DNA of 64,000 bases from Azospirillum sp. TSH58. Its GTDB lineage: Bacteria; Pseudomonadota; Alphaproteobacteria; Azospirillales; Azospirillaceae. The stretch is from the NCBI RefSeq assembly GCF_003119115.1, contig NZ_CP022364.1, positions 2,370,001 through 2,434,000 on the forward strand. The letters are read 5' to 3'. The notes below the pieces were generated by a model, which worked only from the letters and a program-made list of their open reading frames with translations, was not told the origin of the DNA and searched no databases. This document shows positions 25,377 through 34,672 of this stretch, piece by piece (within the stretch, counting starts at the first letter, position 1; each line of letters opens with the position of its first letter). A program made the position numbers and the translations under genes.

Positions 25377-26732
25377 TTACAGACCGGCGATGGTCAGCCC
25401 GTCGATGCGGATGGTCGGCGCGTCCATGCCGAAGCGAAGTTCCAGGTCGCTGGCCGGCTCCAGGTTCAGGAACATCTCCTTCAGGTTGCCGGCGATGGTC
25501 AGCTCGGTGACCGGGTACGAGATCTGCCCGTTCTCGATCCAGTAGCCGGCGGCGCCCCGGCTGTAGTCGCCGGTCACCCCGTTGACGCCCGTTCCCATCA
25601 GCTCCGTCACGTAGAAGCCGTTGGGGATCTCGGCCAGCAGCTCGTCGCGGCTCTTGGCCCCCGGGGCCATGTAGACGTTGGCCGGGGCCGGGCCCGGCGG
25701 GCCGGAGGTGCCACGGGCGGCGTGGCCGGTCGTCGACAGGCCGAGCTGGCGGGCCGAGCGCAGGTCGAGCAGCCAAGTGGTCAGGTGCCCGTCCTCGATC
25801 AGGTTGCGGCGGGTGGTGGCGATGCCCTCCGCGTCGAAGGGGCGGGAGCGCAGGCCGCGCTTCACATGCGGGTCGTCGACGATGGTGATGCCGGCGGCGA
25901 AGATGCGCTGGCCCATCTTGTCCTTGAGGAAGCTGGTGCCGCGCGCGATGCTCGGCCCGCTGATCGAGCCGGTCAGGTGGCCCAGCAGCCCGCGGGAGAC
26001 GCGCGGGTCGAACACCACCGGCACCTTGCAGCTCTTGACCCGGCGCGGGTTCAGGCGGCGGATGGCGCGCTCGCCGGCCTCGCGTCCGATCGACGCCGGG
26101 TCGCGCAGGTCGGAGCCGTAGACCTTGCTGTCATAATCGTAGTCGCGCTCCATTCCCGTGCCGGTCCCGGCCAGCACCGAGGCCGAGAGCGACTGCCGCG
26201 ACACGCCGTAGCGGCCGGTGAAGCCGTTGGACGCGGCGATGGCGATGGTGGAGCGGCTCCACCCCGCGTCGGCGCCCTCGGAATTGGTGACGCCCTCGAC
26301 CGCCAGCGCGGCCTCCTCGGCGATGCGGGCGCGTTCGATCAGCAGCTCCGCCGACGGCTCCGACGGGTCGCACACGTCGAGGTCGGGGAGGGTGGTGTAG
26401 ATCTGCTCCGGGTCGGCGAGGCCGCAGAAGGGGTCCTCCGGCACCACGCGGGCCATGGCGACCGCGCGCTCCACCAGCTCGTCCAGCGCCTTGGCGCTGC
26501 GGTCGGTGGAGGAGACGATGGCCTGCCGCTTGCCGATGAAGACGCGCAGGCCCAGATCGCCCGACTCGGACCGCTCCAGCTTCTCCGTCTTGCCGAAACG
26601 CTGGCTCAGCGACAGGGAGGCGCTGTCGAACAGCACGGCGTCGGCGGAGTCGGCCCCGGCGCCCTTCGCCTTGCGGATCAGATCGTCCAGCAGGGTCAGC
26701 ACGTCAGGTTGCGAGGTGGTCGAAACGGGCAT
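25377..26732 (-). CDS. pmbA: TldD/PmbA-family metalloprotease regulator
   Basis: 451 residues from the ATG at 26732; longer upstream readings are not supported. PmbA (TldE) forms a heterodimer with TldD that degrades or matures small peptides such as microcins and antitoxins. TldD carries the metal site; PmbA lacks it. Visible marks: SLSQRFGKTEKLERSESGDL, RVFIGKRQAIVSSTDRS, GVTNSEGADAGWSRST, VVFDPRVSRGLLGHLTGSIS, and the C-terminal GVNGVTGDYSRGAAGYWIEN. No tldD is present in this window. Confidence 0.95.
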   Translation of the reverse strand: MPVSTTSQPDVLTLLDDLIRKAKGAGADSADAVLFDSASLSLSQRFGKTEKLERSESGDLGLRVFIGKRQAIVSSTDRSAKALDELVERAVAMARVVPEDPFCGLADPEQIYTTLPDLDVCDPSEPSAELLIERARIAEEAALAVEGVTNSEGADAGWSRSTIAIAASNGFTGRYGVSRQSLSASVLAGTGTGMERDYDYDSKVYGSDLRDPASIGREAGERAIRRLNPRRVKSCKVPVVFDPRVSRGLLGHLTGSISGPSIARGTSFLKDKMGQRIFAAGITIVDDPHVKRGLRSRPFDAEGIATTRRNLIEDGHLTTWLLDLRSARQLGLSTTGHAARGTSGPPGPAPANVYMAPGAKSRDELLAEIPNGFYVTELMGTGVNGVTGDYSRGAAGYWIENGQISYPVTELTIAGNLKEMFLNLEPASDLELRFGMDAPTIRIDGLTIAGL

Positions 26733-26908
26733 TACGGTCTCCGCTAGGTCTCCGGCTTGTCTAGCAAATGGGAGCCCGGAGAAGAAGAGGAAGGGGCATA
26801 TCGCCTCAGGTCGGGCACGGTCCGGGTGCAAACGCGGCGGCGCGCGGGGGGCTGGTGCCCGCCCGCGCGCCGCTTTTCAGTACTTGCGCGTCAGGTCTTG
26901 TTTCAGGG

Positions 26909-27358
26909 TCAGGCCAGCCGGTTCTGCAGGGTGCTGCGGCCGGCGGTCGGCAGCTTCAGGGCGAAGGCGCCGTCGCCCAGCAGGGCCTGCACGCCGAGCA
27001 GCACCGTCCAGAACACCGGGAACTCCCAGCCGCCGCCCTGGGCCGAGAAGACCCAGCCGTTGCCGGTGTGCTGGAGCGTCGCACCGATCAGGATCGGCAG
27101 CAGGGCCAGCGAGATCCAGCGGGTGAAGACGCCGGCCACCAGCAGCAGGCCGCCGCCGATCTCGCCGAGGATGACCAGATAGGCGAAGAGGCCGGGATAA
27201 CCGAGGCTCTCGAAGTAGCCGACCGTGCCGGCGATGCCGAAGGTGAAGACCTTCAGGATCAGGCCGTGGGCGATGAAGAGAAGGCCCAGGCTGACGCGCA
27301 GCAGGAAGGCGGCGTAGGGGGCGGTGCGGTTGTCGATGGCGGCGGTGTTGGCGTTCAT
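26909..27358 (-). CDS. DoxX family membrane protein
   Basis: 149 residues from the ATG at 27358, with AGGAG eight bases upstream. Four hydrophobic segments: AFLLRVSLGLLFIAHGLILK, FAYLVILGEIGGGLLLVAGV, ISLALLPILIGA and VFWTVLLGVQALLG. The first with its RVSLGLLFIAHG motif is typical of DoxX proteins. Family members are linked to thiosulfate oxidation, redox defence or unknown roles. The 130-base gap to the next gene upstream holds no feature that I can name. Confidence 0.85.
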   Translation of the reverse strand: MNANTAAIDNRTAPYAAFLLRVSLGLLFIAHGLILKVFTFGIAGTVGYFESLGYPGLFAYLVILGEIGGGLLLVAGVFTRWISLALLPILIGATLQHTGNGWVFSAQGGGWEFPVFWTVLLGVQALLGDGAFALKLPTAGRSTLQNRLA

Positions 27359-27490
27359 GGCGTGGTCTCCTGGTCTCAGCGTGTGCCCCGCGTCGGGGCC
27401 GTTGTCGTCTGAGGCCAAGAATAGCGATGCCTGCGTTCGGGATAATCCGCTTAATCGTGCACTGATTGTTGCTTCAATACGAACGACAGA

Positions 27491-28615
27491 TCACGCCCGG
27501 AAGGCGTTGGCCGGATCGTAGCGGGAGGGCAGGGCGAACAGGTCGGCGGTGGTGCCGGCGCCGTGGCGGCGGGCCTTGGACGGGCTGTCGTAGACCACCA
27601 GGAGGGCGGGCGGGGCGCCGTCGCGGCGGATGCAGGCGATGCCCTCCGCATGGTCGTCGCCCTTGCCGTAGGGCAGGTTCAGCAGAGGAACCAGCCGGTC
27701 GCGCGGGATGACGGTCTCGTGGGTGACGGACAGGGCGTCGGTCCAGCGCCACACGGCGACGGGGCCGTCGAGGTCCATGGTCGGCCCGGCCAGGATCACC
27801 AGATCCTCCCCGTCGAAGGACAGTTCGCGGATGCCCAGCCCGTCGAGATCGACGAAATGCTTGCGGTACTTCTCGCCGTTCGTCCCGATGGGGCGCAGCC
27901 TCAGGCGCTCCTCGACGTCCGGGTGGTCCTCCACCGCCAGTTCCAGGATGCAGGCCCAGCCGCGCAGCACCGGGCCGCGCAGCCCCAGCCAGACCCGGTC
28001 GCCGTGGGCGGCCAGCCCTTCCACGTCGAAGCCGTTCTCCTTGGCGGGAATCGCGACGAAGCGGGCCAGATGCTCGTCCTCCGCCAGGGCCTTGGTCAGC
28101 GCGTTGCCGCCCTCGCGGAATTTCAGGCAACCGGCCGCGCGCTTGCCGTCGCGGCGGACCGGCGTGAGGCGCCCGTCCGCCTCGCCGACCAGCGGGATGC
28201 GGCCGAGCAGGAAGCGGTTGGGGTCGCAGCGCACCTCCGTCAGCCGCTCCAGCGCCTTTTCGGTGCCGTTCTCCTCGCGCTCCGGCTTCTTGCGGGCCAG
28301 CGCGTGGGAGCCGGTGACCCACAGCCAGCCGCCGGCGATGGCCATGCCCTCGATGTCCGCCTCGTCCTTGCCCGGCTCGGTTTCCGGCAGTGCGAAGAAC
28401 TCCGCCAGGGGAAAGACGGCGTCCTGGCGGTAGAGGGAGCCGCCGTCCTCGGCCATCAGGCGGACGACCCGCGCCCCCTCGTCCGAGGCCACGAACAGGG
28501 TGTCTCCCGCCCGCTCCGCCACCGACAGGTCCCCGGCGGTCTCGCCGCCGTCTCGGAAGACCAGACGGGCAGTGGCGATGGGGTTGGCGATCGGGCTGGC
28601 GATGTCGCTGGGCAT
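27491..28615 (-). CDS. DUF3616 domain protein
   Basis: 374 residues with AAGGAG before the ATG. No signal peptide. It is a beta-propeller-like protein: ASDEGARVVRLMAEDGGSLY, DIEGMAIAGGWLWVTGSHAL, FDVEGLAAHGDRVWLGLRGP, LSFDGEDLVILAGPTMDLDG and HAEGIACIRRDGAPPALLVV are successive blades typical of DUF3616. The repeated (D)xEG(M/L/I)A pattern suggests a ligand-binding top face. The function is unknown. It lies 39 bases downstream of ubiD on the same strand, so they may be cotranscribed. Confidence 0.85.
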   Translation of the reverse strand: MPSDIASPIANPIATARLVFRDGGETAGDLSVAERAGDTLFVASDEGARVVRLMAEDGGSLYRQDAVFPLAEFFALPETEPGKDEADIEGMAIAGGWLWVTGSHALARKKPEREENGTEKALERLTEVRCDPNRFLLGRIPLVGEADGRLTPVRRDGKRAAGCLKFREGGNALTKALAEDEHLARFVAIPAKENGFDVEGLAAHGDRVWLGLRGPVLRGWACILELAVEDHPDVEERLRLRPIGTNGEKYRKHFVDLDGLGIRELSFDGEDLVILAGPTMDLDGPVAVWRWTDALSVTHETVIPRDRLVPLLNLPYGKGDDHAEGIACIRRDGAPPALLVVYDSPSKARRHGAGTTADLFALPSRYDPANAFRA

Positions 28616-28654
28616 GGCGGGCTCCTTGGCGAAAGCGGGACGTCCCTTAACGCC

Positions 28655-30181
28655 TCACTTCCAGATCGGGGTCCCGCTGCCCGGAAGACCGTAGGACGCC
28701 CATTTGCGCGACACCTCGTCCACCACGCCCTGGTCCATGCGGATCTTCTGGCCCCACTCGCGCTTGGTCTCCGGCGGCCACTTGTTGGTGGCGTCCAGCC
28801 CGACCTTGCCGCCCAGGCCGGATTCGGGGCTGGCGAAGTCCAGATAGTCGATGGGGGTGCCCTCGATCACGGTGATGTCGCGGGCGGGGTCCATGCGGGT
28901 GCTCATCGCCCACATCACGTCCTTCCAGTTCCGCGCGTCGATGTCGTCGTCCACGACGATCACCCATTTCGTGTACATGAACTGGCGCAGGAAGGACCAC
29001 ACGCCCATCATCACGCGCTTGGCGTGGCCGGGATAGGCCTTCTTCATGCTGACCACCGCGATCCGGTAGGAGCAGCCTTCCGGCGGCAGCCAGAAATCCA
29101 CGATCTCCGGGAATTGCTGGATCAGCAGGGGGATGAAGACCTCGTTCAGCGCCTCGCCCAGCACCGACGGCTCGTCGGGCGGGCGGCCGGTGAAGGTGGA
29201 GAGGTAGATCGGGTTGCGCCGCATGGTCATCGCCGTGACGGTGAAGACCGGGAAGGGCTCGACCGAGTTGTAATAGCCGGTGTGGTCGCCGTAGGGGCCC
29301 TCGTCGGCGTATTCGTCCAGGCTGACATGGCCTTCCAGGATGATCTCGGCCTGGGCGGGCACCTTCAGCGGCACGGTCTTGCAGTCCACCAGCTCGACCT
29401 TCTTGCCGCGCAGCAGGCCGGCGAACTGGTATTCCGACAGCGTGTCCGGCACCGGCGTGACGGCGGCCAGGATGGTGCCGGGATCGGCGCCCAGGACGAC
29501 CGCGCAGGGCAGCGGCTCGCGCTTGCCGCCCAATTTGTTCTGGTGGGCCTGCCAGCGGTGATGGTGCTGCGCGCCGCCGCGGTGCTTCAGCCAGCGCATG
29601 ATCGTCTTGTTCTTCCCCAGCACCTGCATCCGGTAGATGCCGAGGTTGAAGTCGTCCTCGCGCTTGCCGGTCGGCCCCTTGGTGACGACCAGCGGCCATG
29701 TGATGAGGGGGGCCGGTTCGCCCGGCCAGCAGCTCTGCACCGGCAGGCGGCCGAGGTCGATCTGGTCGCCGGTCAGCACCACCTCCTGGCAGGGGGCGGA
29801 GCCGACGGTTTTCGGCTTCATCGACAGCACGGTCTTGGCGAGCGGGATCAGCTCCATGGCCTCGCGGAAGCCGCCCGGCGGCTCCGGCTGCTTCAGGAAG
29901 GCCAGCGTCTCGCCGACGCCGCGCAGCTCGTGCGGCTCGCGGTCCATGCCCCAGGCGACGCGCTCCACCGTGCCGAACAGGTTGACCAGCACCGGCATCT
30001 CCGAGCGGGTGCCGTCGGCCTTGATGACGTTCTCGAACAGCACCGCCGGGCCGCCTTCGGCGAGCAGGCGGGTCTGGATCTCGGTCATCTCCAGCGCCGT
30101 GGACACCGGCTCCCGGACCACCACCAGCCGCCCGGCCTTCTCCAGCCGGTCGATGAAGTCGCGCAACGAGGTGTAGGGCAT
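28655..30181 (-). CDS. ubiD: UbiD family decarboxylase (3-octaprenyl-4-hydroxybenzoate)
   Basis: 508 residues from the ATG at 30181; a TTG two codons upstream is unlikely. Decarboxylates polyprenyl-hydroxybenzoate in ubiquinone synthesis using prenylated FMN supplied by UbiX. Signature parts: [30 protein letters not shown] (metal/cofactor loop), [29 protein letters not shown] with the conserved catalytic E-D-E region, GDHTGYYN, and [20 protein letters not shown]. Length and motifs agree with the housekeeping enzyme. ubiA lies a few genes away on the same strand, but no ubiX is seen here. Confidence 0.96.
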   Translation of the reverse strand: MPYTSLRDFIDRLEKAGRLVVVREPVSTALEMTEIQTRLLAEGGPAVLFENVIKADGTRSEMPVLVNLFGTVERVAWGMDREPHELRGVGETLAFLKQPEPPGGFREAMELIPLAKTVLSMKPKTVGSAPCQEVVLTGDQIDLGRLPVQSCWPGEPAPLITWPLVVTKGPTGKREDDFNLGIYRMQVLGKNKTIMRWLKHRGGAQHHHRWQAHQNKLGGKREPLPCAVVLGADPGTILAAVTPVPDTLSEYQFAGLLRGKKVELVDCKTVPLKVPAQAEIILEGHVSLDEYADEGPYGDHTGYYNSVEPFPVFTVTAMTMRRNPIYLSTFTGRPPDEPSVLGEALNEVFIPLLIQQFPEIVDFWLPPEGCSYRIAVVSMKKAYPGHAKRVMMGVWSFLRQFMYTKWVIVVDDDIDARNWKDVMWAMSTRMDPARDITVIEGTPIDYLDFASPESGLGGKVGLDATNKWPPETKREWGQKIRMDQGVVDEVSRKWASYGLPGSGTPIWK

Positions 30182-30295
30182 GGTCAAAGGTCCGTTCGGA
30201 TGCGTTGGGTTCGGATCAAGGGGGTGGGAGCGTTAGCATCGGCCTGGAGGCCGCCGCGTCAAGGGGGGATGGCCCACAGCCTCACGCGGGTTCCT

Positions 30296-31078
30296 TCACG
30301 CTGCGCAGGGTACGCTGCGCAGGGCGCGGCGGACGATGCGGCGGGTGGCGTCGGGGTCGGGGCTGTCCGTCTCCCAGCGGGCGCACAGCGCCTGCACCCA
30401 ACCGGGCTGGCTCTTCGCCGCGTCGTTCAGCCAGTTGGCGACCGAATCCTGGACGTAGCGCGCACCATCCGCCCGCAGCGGGTCGAGCACCGGCAGGCCG
30501 CGCGCCGGATCGGTCTTCAGCACGCCGATGTGGCCGCACCAGACGCCGCGGGGGCGTGTGGCCTCGCTGGCGAAGCGGCGCAGCCGCTCCGACGGCTCGG
30601 CGGTCCAGGGGGCAAGGAGGGCCAGGGACTCGTCGATGGCGGCGGCGATGTGGGGGCGCAGGGCCAGCCACGCCCATTCGCGCACGCCGAAATGCGGGTC
30701 GTCGGCCAGCGGACGGACGCGCTCCAACCGTTCCGCCAATGTCAGGCCGGGGGCGGCCGCCAGCGCGTAGCAGGCCCAGCCGCGCACCGTGTCGGACGGG
30801 TGGGCGGCCAGCCGCTCCACGGCCGCCGGGTCGAGGCGCTCGACGACCGCGCTCCCCGCTGCGGCCATGCGCCGGGTCACGCCCTCCTTCGGATCGAAGG
30901 AAACGGCGCCCGCGGCCTCCGGAACGGCGGCGGCCAGCAGCACGGCGAAGTCGATGGCGAGCGATTCGGCCAGCGTGGCGGTCTCGCGCCGGCCGGCGTT
31001 CAGGTCGGCCAGCACCTCCGGCGGGATGTCGGCCATGCGGGTGGCGCCCTTGCGCGGCGCGGTCGTGGCGACGGTCAT
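30296..31078 (-). CDS. DNA alkylation repair (AlkD/HEAT-like) family protein
   Basis: 260 residues of alpha-helical HEAT-like repeats: HPSDTVRGWACYALAAAPGL, LADDPHFGVREWAWLALRPH, ERLRRFASEATRPRGVWCGH, and ADGARYVQDSVANWLNDAAK. The last two blocks are typical of the AlkD-related DNA glycosylase superfamily, which removes alkylated bases without base flipping. Whether this member is a glycosylase is not known. The start lies three bases after the stop of the methyltransferase upstream, implying translational coupling. A downstream ATG (residue 15) is an alternative start. Confidence 0.8.
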   Translation of the reverse strand: MTVATTAPRKGATRMADIPPEVLADLNAGRRETATLAESLAIDFAVLLAAAVPEAAGAVSFDPKEGVTRRMAAAGSAVVERLDPAAVERLAAHPSDTVRGWACYALAAAPGLTLAERLERVRPLADDPHFGVREWAWLALRPHIAAAIDESLALLAPWTAEPSERLRRFASEATRPRGVWCGHIGVLKTDPARGLPVLDPLRADGARYVQDSVANWLNDAAKSQPGWVQALCARWETDSPDPDATRRIVRRALRSVPCAA

Positions 31079-31081
31079 GGC

Positions 31082-31741
31082 TCAGGCCTCCGGCAGCAGG
31101 CGCCAGATCGTCGTTTCGCGCATCTCACGGTCCTCCAGCTCCAGGGAGGTCGGGACGCTGTACTGCGCGACCCGCTCGATTCCGCTGAGCGGAACGTAGG
31201 CGCGCCCCGGATCGCCCAGCAGGACGAGCGTGCCGGTTGCGGCGATTGCGCGCAGCCAGGCGGTCACCCGGTCGGCCATCGGCTTCTCGTAGCAGACGTC
31301 GCCCGCCAGGACGACGTCGATGCCGGGCAGGGGGCGGTCCACCAGATCGGCGCTGACCGCCTTCACCTCGACCCCGTTGGACTCGGCGTTCAGGGCGATG
31401 GCGGCCAGGGCGAAGCGGTCGATGTCGCAGGACTGCACGCGGGTCGCCCCGGCCATCATCGCGGCGATGCCGACCAGCCCGGTGCCGGCGGCGAAATCCA
31501 GCACCGACTTGCCCGCCACCAGCTCCGGCCGGTCGAGAACCAGCCGCGCCACCGCCTGACCGCCCGGCCAAGCAAAGGCCCAGTAGGGCGGCGGTACATT
31601 GGACTCTTTCAAAGAATCCTCCGTAGCTTCCCACAGCGGCGTGATTTCCGTCGCCAGATGCAGGGCGATCTCAGGCAGCAAAGGAGTCCGTGTCACCACC
31701 GTGTTGGAGCGGATGAAGTCGATTTGAGAAAAGTTGTTCAT
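31082..31741 (-). CDS. Class I methyltransferase, ETFB lysine methyltransferase type
   Basis: 219 residues. SAM-binding Rossmann fold: VLDFAAGTGLVGIAAMMAGA (motif I), then SCDIDRFALAAIALNAESNG (motif II) and DVVLAGDVCYEKPMADRVTA (motif IV). The PPPYWAFAWPGGQAVARLVL block matches the seven-beta-strand family that includes mammalian ETFB lysine methyltransferase and its alphaproteobacterial relative, which modify the electron-transfer flavoprotein beta subunit. The substrate here is inferred from family only. GGGAG lies nine bases before the ATG. It is the first of two coupled genes. Confidence 0.85.
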   Translation of the reverse strand: MNNFSQIDFIRSNTVVTRTPLLPEIALHLATEITPLWEATEDSLKESNVPPPYWAFAWPGGQAVARLVLDRPELVAGKSVLDFAAGTGLVGIAAMMAGATRVQSCDIDRFALAAIALNAESNGVEVKAVSADLVDRPLPGIDVVLAGDVCYEKPMADRVTAWLRAIAATGTLVLLGDPGRAYVPLSGIERVAQYSVPTSLELEDREMRETTIWRLLPEA

Positions 31742-31883
31742 AACGGGACTCCCGGCGGGGGCTGCGCGGGCATGGATGATCTATCCACAACCGGTTTTGG
31801 TTACATAATTCAAACGGAGTAGACACACCTGCTGTCCCGTGTTACCCGTTCGAAAGGAGAAAAACAAAGGGCATGGGGCTGAT

Positions 31884-32723
31884 ATGCGGTCGAAAGGGAT
31901 TGCACTCTGCGCATCGTTCGCGGCGTTCATCGCTCTCAGCCCGTTCACCATATCCCAAGCCAAGGCCCAGGACGGCGATTGCGTCCGCACGGTGCGCTCC
32001 ATATCGGATTTCGACATCCGGGGCGATGCCTGGACGTGGTGGAACTCCGCCGCCAACCAGCAGTATGAGCGCGACCAGCGCCCGGCGCTCGGCTCCGTCC
32101 TCGTCTTCAAGCGGTCGCAGCGGCTGGGCCGCGGCCACGTCTCCCTGGTCAGCCACATCATCGACCGCCGCACCATCGAGGTCGATCACTCCTGGCTCGA
32201 CGGCCGTGGCCTGCGCCGCAACATGCGCGTGGTCGACGTGTCGCCGCGCAACGACTGGTCGGCCGTCCGCGTCTGGCACGAGCCGTCGGACCAGCTCGGC
32301 CTGCGCGTCTACACCACCTACGGCTTCATCCTGCCCGACGGCGAGGAGGCGGACGTCCGTCAGGCCGATTCCCGCGGTGCCGGCATCGGCAGCACCTTCG
32401 CGGTCGCCCCGCAGGGCCGTTCCACGCCCAAGCCCGCCGCCGGGCCGCGCCTGATGGAAGCCTCCCTCAAGGGCCAGGCCATCGTCGTTCCGGGTCGCAA
32501 GCCGCAGGTGCTGACCGCGTCCCTCACCCTGTCCGGCAAGGGCACCGCCGCGAAGACGGCTCAGCCGGTGATGACGGTCGCCGTGTTGCCGGCCCGCAAG
32601 CCGACCCTGCCGGCCTCCCAGAAGGATGTCGTCACGGTGGCCTCGACCGAGGGCGTCCGCGCCGTCCTGCCGCCACGCAAGCCGGGCTCCACCGACAGCA
32701 CCGTCGCCGAGCTGACGCGGTAA
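31884..32723 (+). CDS. Secreted CHAP-domain protein
   Basis: 279 residues. Signal peptide GIALCASFAAFIALSPFTIS with cleavage after KAQ or similar. The CHAP (NlpC/P60-like amidase/peptidase) domain covers about residues 28-140: DCVRTVRSISDFDIRGDAWT supplies the Cys, GRGHVSLVSHII the His, and IEVDHSWL completes the set. The C-terminal half is a repetitive Pro/Arg/Lys linker with VPGRKPQ, LPARKPT and LPPRKPG repeated. It probably cuts or binds peptidoglycan. The exact start is uncertain: AAGGAG is 25 bases upstream of the chosen ATG, while GGGG lies closer. Confidence 0.83.
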   Translation: MRSKGIALCASFAAFIALSPFTISQAKAQDGDCVRTVRSISDFDIRGDAWTWWNSAANQQYERDQRPALGSVLVFKRSQRLGRGHVSLVSHIIDRRTIEVDHSWLDGRGLRRNMRVVDVSPRNDWSAVRVWHEPSDQLGLRVYTTYGFILPDGEEADVRQADSRGAGIGSTFAVAPQGRSTPKPAAGPRLMEASLKGQAIVVPGRKPQVLTASLTLSGKGTAAKTAQPVMTVAVLPARKPTLPASQKDVVTVASTEGVRAVLPPRKPGSTDSTVAELTR

Positions 32724-32736
32724 GGTCTCCCCCGCC

Positions 32737-33663
32737 TTAGATTTTCCCGGCCAGGAAGGCCGCCAGCACCAGCCAGCCGAACCAGCGGTTCGACTTGAAC
32801 TTTTTCAGGCAGTCCGTCTGGTCGTCGGGGTTCCAGGTCGCCACCTGCCAGGAGAGCTGCAGCGCGGCCAGCGAGAGCAGCGGCAGGAACAGTCCGCCGA
32901 GCCCGGCCAGACGCCCGGCGATGCCGATCCCCACGAAGGTCAGCGTGTAGAAGCCGTAGATCCAGATCTTGCTCTGGTCGCCCAGCCGCAGGGCGGTGGA
33001 CTTCACGCCGATTCGCGCGTCGTCCTCCTTGTCCTGGTGGGCGTAGATGGTGTCGTAGCCCAGCGTCCAGACGATCCCCGCGGCGTACAGCGCCAGCGCC
33101 GGCCATTCCAGATCGCCGCGCACCGCGGTCCAGCCCATCAGGGCGCCCCAGTTGAAGGTCAGCCCCAGGAAGGCCTGCGGCCACCAGGTGATGCGCTTCA
33201 TCAGCGGGTAGGTGAAGACCAGCGCCAGCGACAGCACGCCCAGCCCGATGGTGAGCAGGTTGAACTGCACCAGCACCGCGAGACCGATCAGGAGCTGGAA
33301 GACCAGGAAGGCCAGCGCCTGTTTCACCGACACCTGCCCGGAGGGGATGGGGCGCGTCCGCGTGCGCTCCACCATCGCGTCGAAGTCGCGGTCGAGGATG
33401 TCGTTGACCGTGCAGCCGGCCCCGCGCATCACCACCGCGCCGACCGCGAACAGGGCCATCAGCCAGAGGTCGGGCAGCGGCCCCGATCCGGCCAGCGCGA
33501 TGCTCCACCAGCCGGGAAACAGCAGCAGCCAGGTGCCGATGGGCCGGTCCAGCCGCGCCAGCCGCAGATAGGGACGAGTCGCCGCCGGGGCGAAGCGGTC
33601 GATCCAGTCGCCGCGCCGGATGTCGGTGAAATCGCCGGGAGCGGGGGAGGCGGGGCTGGTCAT
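32737..33663 (-). CDS. ubiA: 4-hydroxybenzoate polyprenyltransferase
   Basis: 308 residues from the ATG at 33663. Joins 4-hydroxybenzoate to the polyprenyl chain in ubiquinone synthesis, in the inner membrane. About eight helices are visible. Both Asp-rich motifs are present: NDILDRDFDAMVERTRTRP (first) and YDTIYAHQDKEDDARIGVKS (second), which bind the Mg2+-diphosphate. Divergent from rsmE, a gene arrangement seen in other alphaproteobacteria together with gshA. Confidence 0.97.
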   Translation of the reverse strand: MTSPASPAPGDFTDIRRGDWIDRFAPAATRPYLRLARLDRPIGTWLLLFPGWWSIALAGSGPLPDLWLMALFAVGAVVMRGAGCTVNDILDRDFDAMVERTRTRPIPSGQVSVKQALAFLVFQLLIGLAVLVQFNLLTIGLGVLSLALVFTYPLMKRITWWPQAFLGLTFNWGALMGWTAVRGDLEWPALALYAAGIVWTLGYDTIYAHQDKEDDARIGVKSTALRLGDQSKIWIYGFYTLTFVGIGIAGRLAGLGGLFLPLLSLAALQLSWQVATWNPDDQTDCLKKFKSNRWFGWLVLAAFLAGKI

Positions 33664-33796
33664 GGCGGACTCGGGAAAGGAAGTGAAGGAAACCGGGGGC
33701 AAGGTAGCGGCGGGGGTGGGTCCCCGCAAGGCTGGGCCGTTTCCGCCCCGGAGCGTTATCGCTATAGTCGGCGCCGCACACCGGAGACCTTGCGCC

Positions 33797-34591
33797 ATGT
33801 CAGACCAACCGAAGACCCGCCTCTATGTGGACAGCCCCCTCGGCGAGGGGCAGGCGGTGGGGCTCGACCACGAGCGGGCGCATTTCCTGCGCCATGTCCT
33901 GCGGCTCGACAAGGGCGACATCGTGGCCGTCTTCAACGGGCAGGACGGTGAATGGCTGGCGGCCATCGACGGCTTCGGCAAGGGCTGGTGCTCGCTCACC
34001 GTGACGGTGCAGCGGCGTCTCCAGGCGGCCGGGCCGGACCTCTGGCTGCTGTTCGCCCCGATCAAGCGCGGGCGCATCGATTTCGTCGCGGAGAAGGCCA
34101 GCGAGCTGGGCGTGTCGCGCCTGTGGCCGGTCTTCACCCGCCGCACCGACCCCAACCGCGTCAACACCGACCGCCTGCGCGCCAACGCCATCGAGGCCGC
34201 CGAGCAGTCGGAGCGGCTGACCGTGCCGGAGATGGCCGACCCGCTGCCGCTGGACAAGGCGCTGGCCGGCTGGCCGGCCGAACGTACGCTGTACCTGTGC
34301 GCCGAGGCGGGGAACGTACGCCCCATCGCGGAGGCCGTCCGCGACCGTCCGCGCGGCCCCGCCGCCTTCCTGATCGGGCCGGAGGGCGGCTTTGCGCAGT
34401 CCGAACTTGACGAAATTTGCAAACTCCCCTTTGTTGTTCCCGTCGGTCTGGGGCCCCGCATTCTCCGGGCCGACACGGCGGTGGTCGCGGCGCTCGCCTG
34501 CTGGCAGGCCCTTGCGGGGGACTGGACGGCGGACGGGGGCGACACCCGACCGCCCTTCCGCGCGCCGGCCGACCCCACCGTCGGGGAGTAA
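33797..34591 (+). CDS. rsmE: 16S rRNA (uracil1498-N3)-methyltransferase
   Basis: 264 residues from the ATG at 33797. Methylates U1498 of 16S rRNA. SPOUT fold: the N-terminal PUA-like part has HERAHFLRHVLRLDKGDIVA. The methyltransferase part has LLFAPIKRGRIDFVAEKASE, LGVSRLWPVFTRRTD, EAAEQSERLTVPEM, and the knot signature FLIGPEGGFAQSELDEI and VGLGPRILRADTAVVAALAC. TATAGT at 33763-33768 is a likely -10, 28 bases before the start codon. Followed by gshA. Confidence 0.96.
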   Translation: MSDQPKTRLYVDSPLGEGQAVGLDHERAHFLRHVLRLDKGDIVAVFNGQDGEWLAAIDGFGKGWCSLTVTVQRRLQAAGPDLWLLFAPIKRGRIDFVAEKASELGVSRLWPVFTRRTDPNRVNTDRLRANAIEAAEQSERLTVPEMADPLPLDKALAGWPAERTLYLCAEAGNVRPIAEAVRDRPRGPAAFLIGPEGGFAQSELDEICKLPFVVPVGLGPRILRADTAVVAALACWQALAGDWTADGGDTRPPFRAPADPTVGE

Positions 34592-34672
34592 GGGCCGCTC
34601 GACGCGCCGCTGTTCCGAGGCGGGCCGTTTGACCCTTTTGCCAGTTTAGACTTTTTGAAAGCGGGAGCTTCC

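Noticed and set aside
27563..31822. A 1419-codon plus-strand open frame
   Set aside because: It runs antisense through DUF3616, ubiD, the HEAT protein and the methyltransferase, all of which have clear family motifs. Its own translation is low-complexity.
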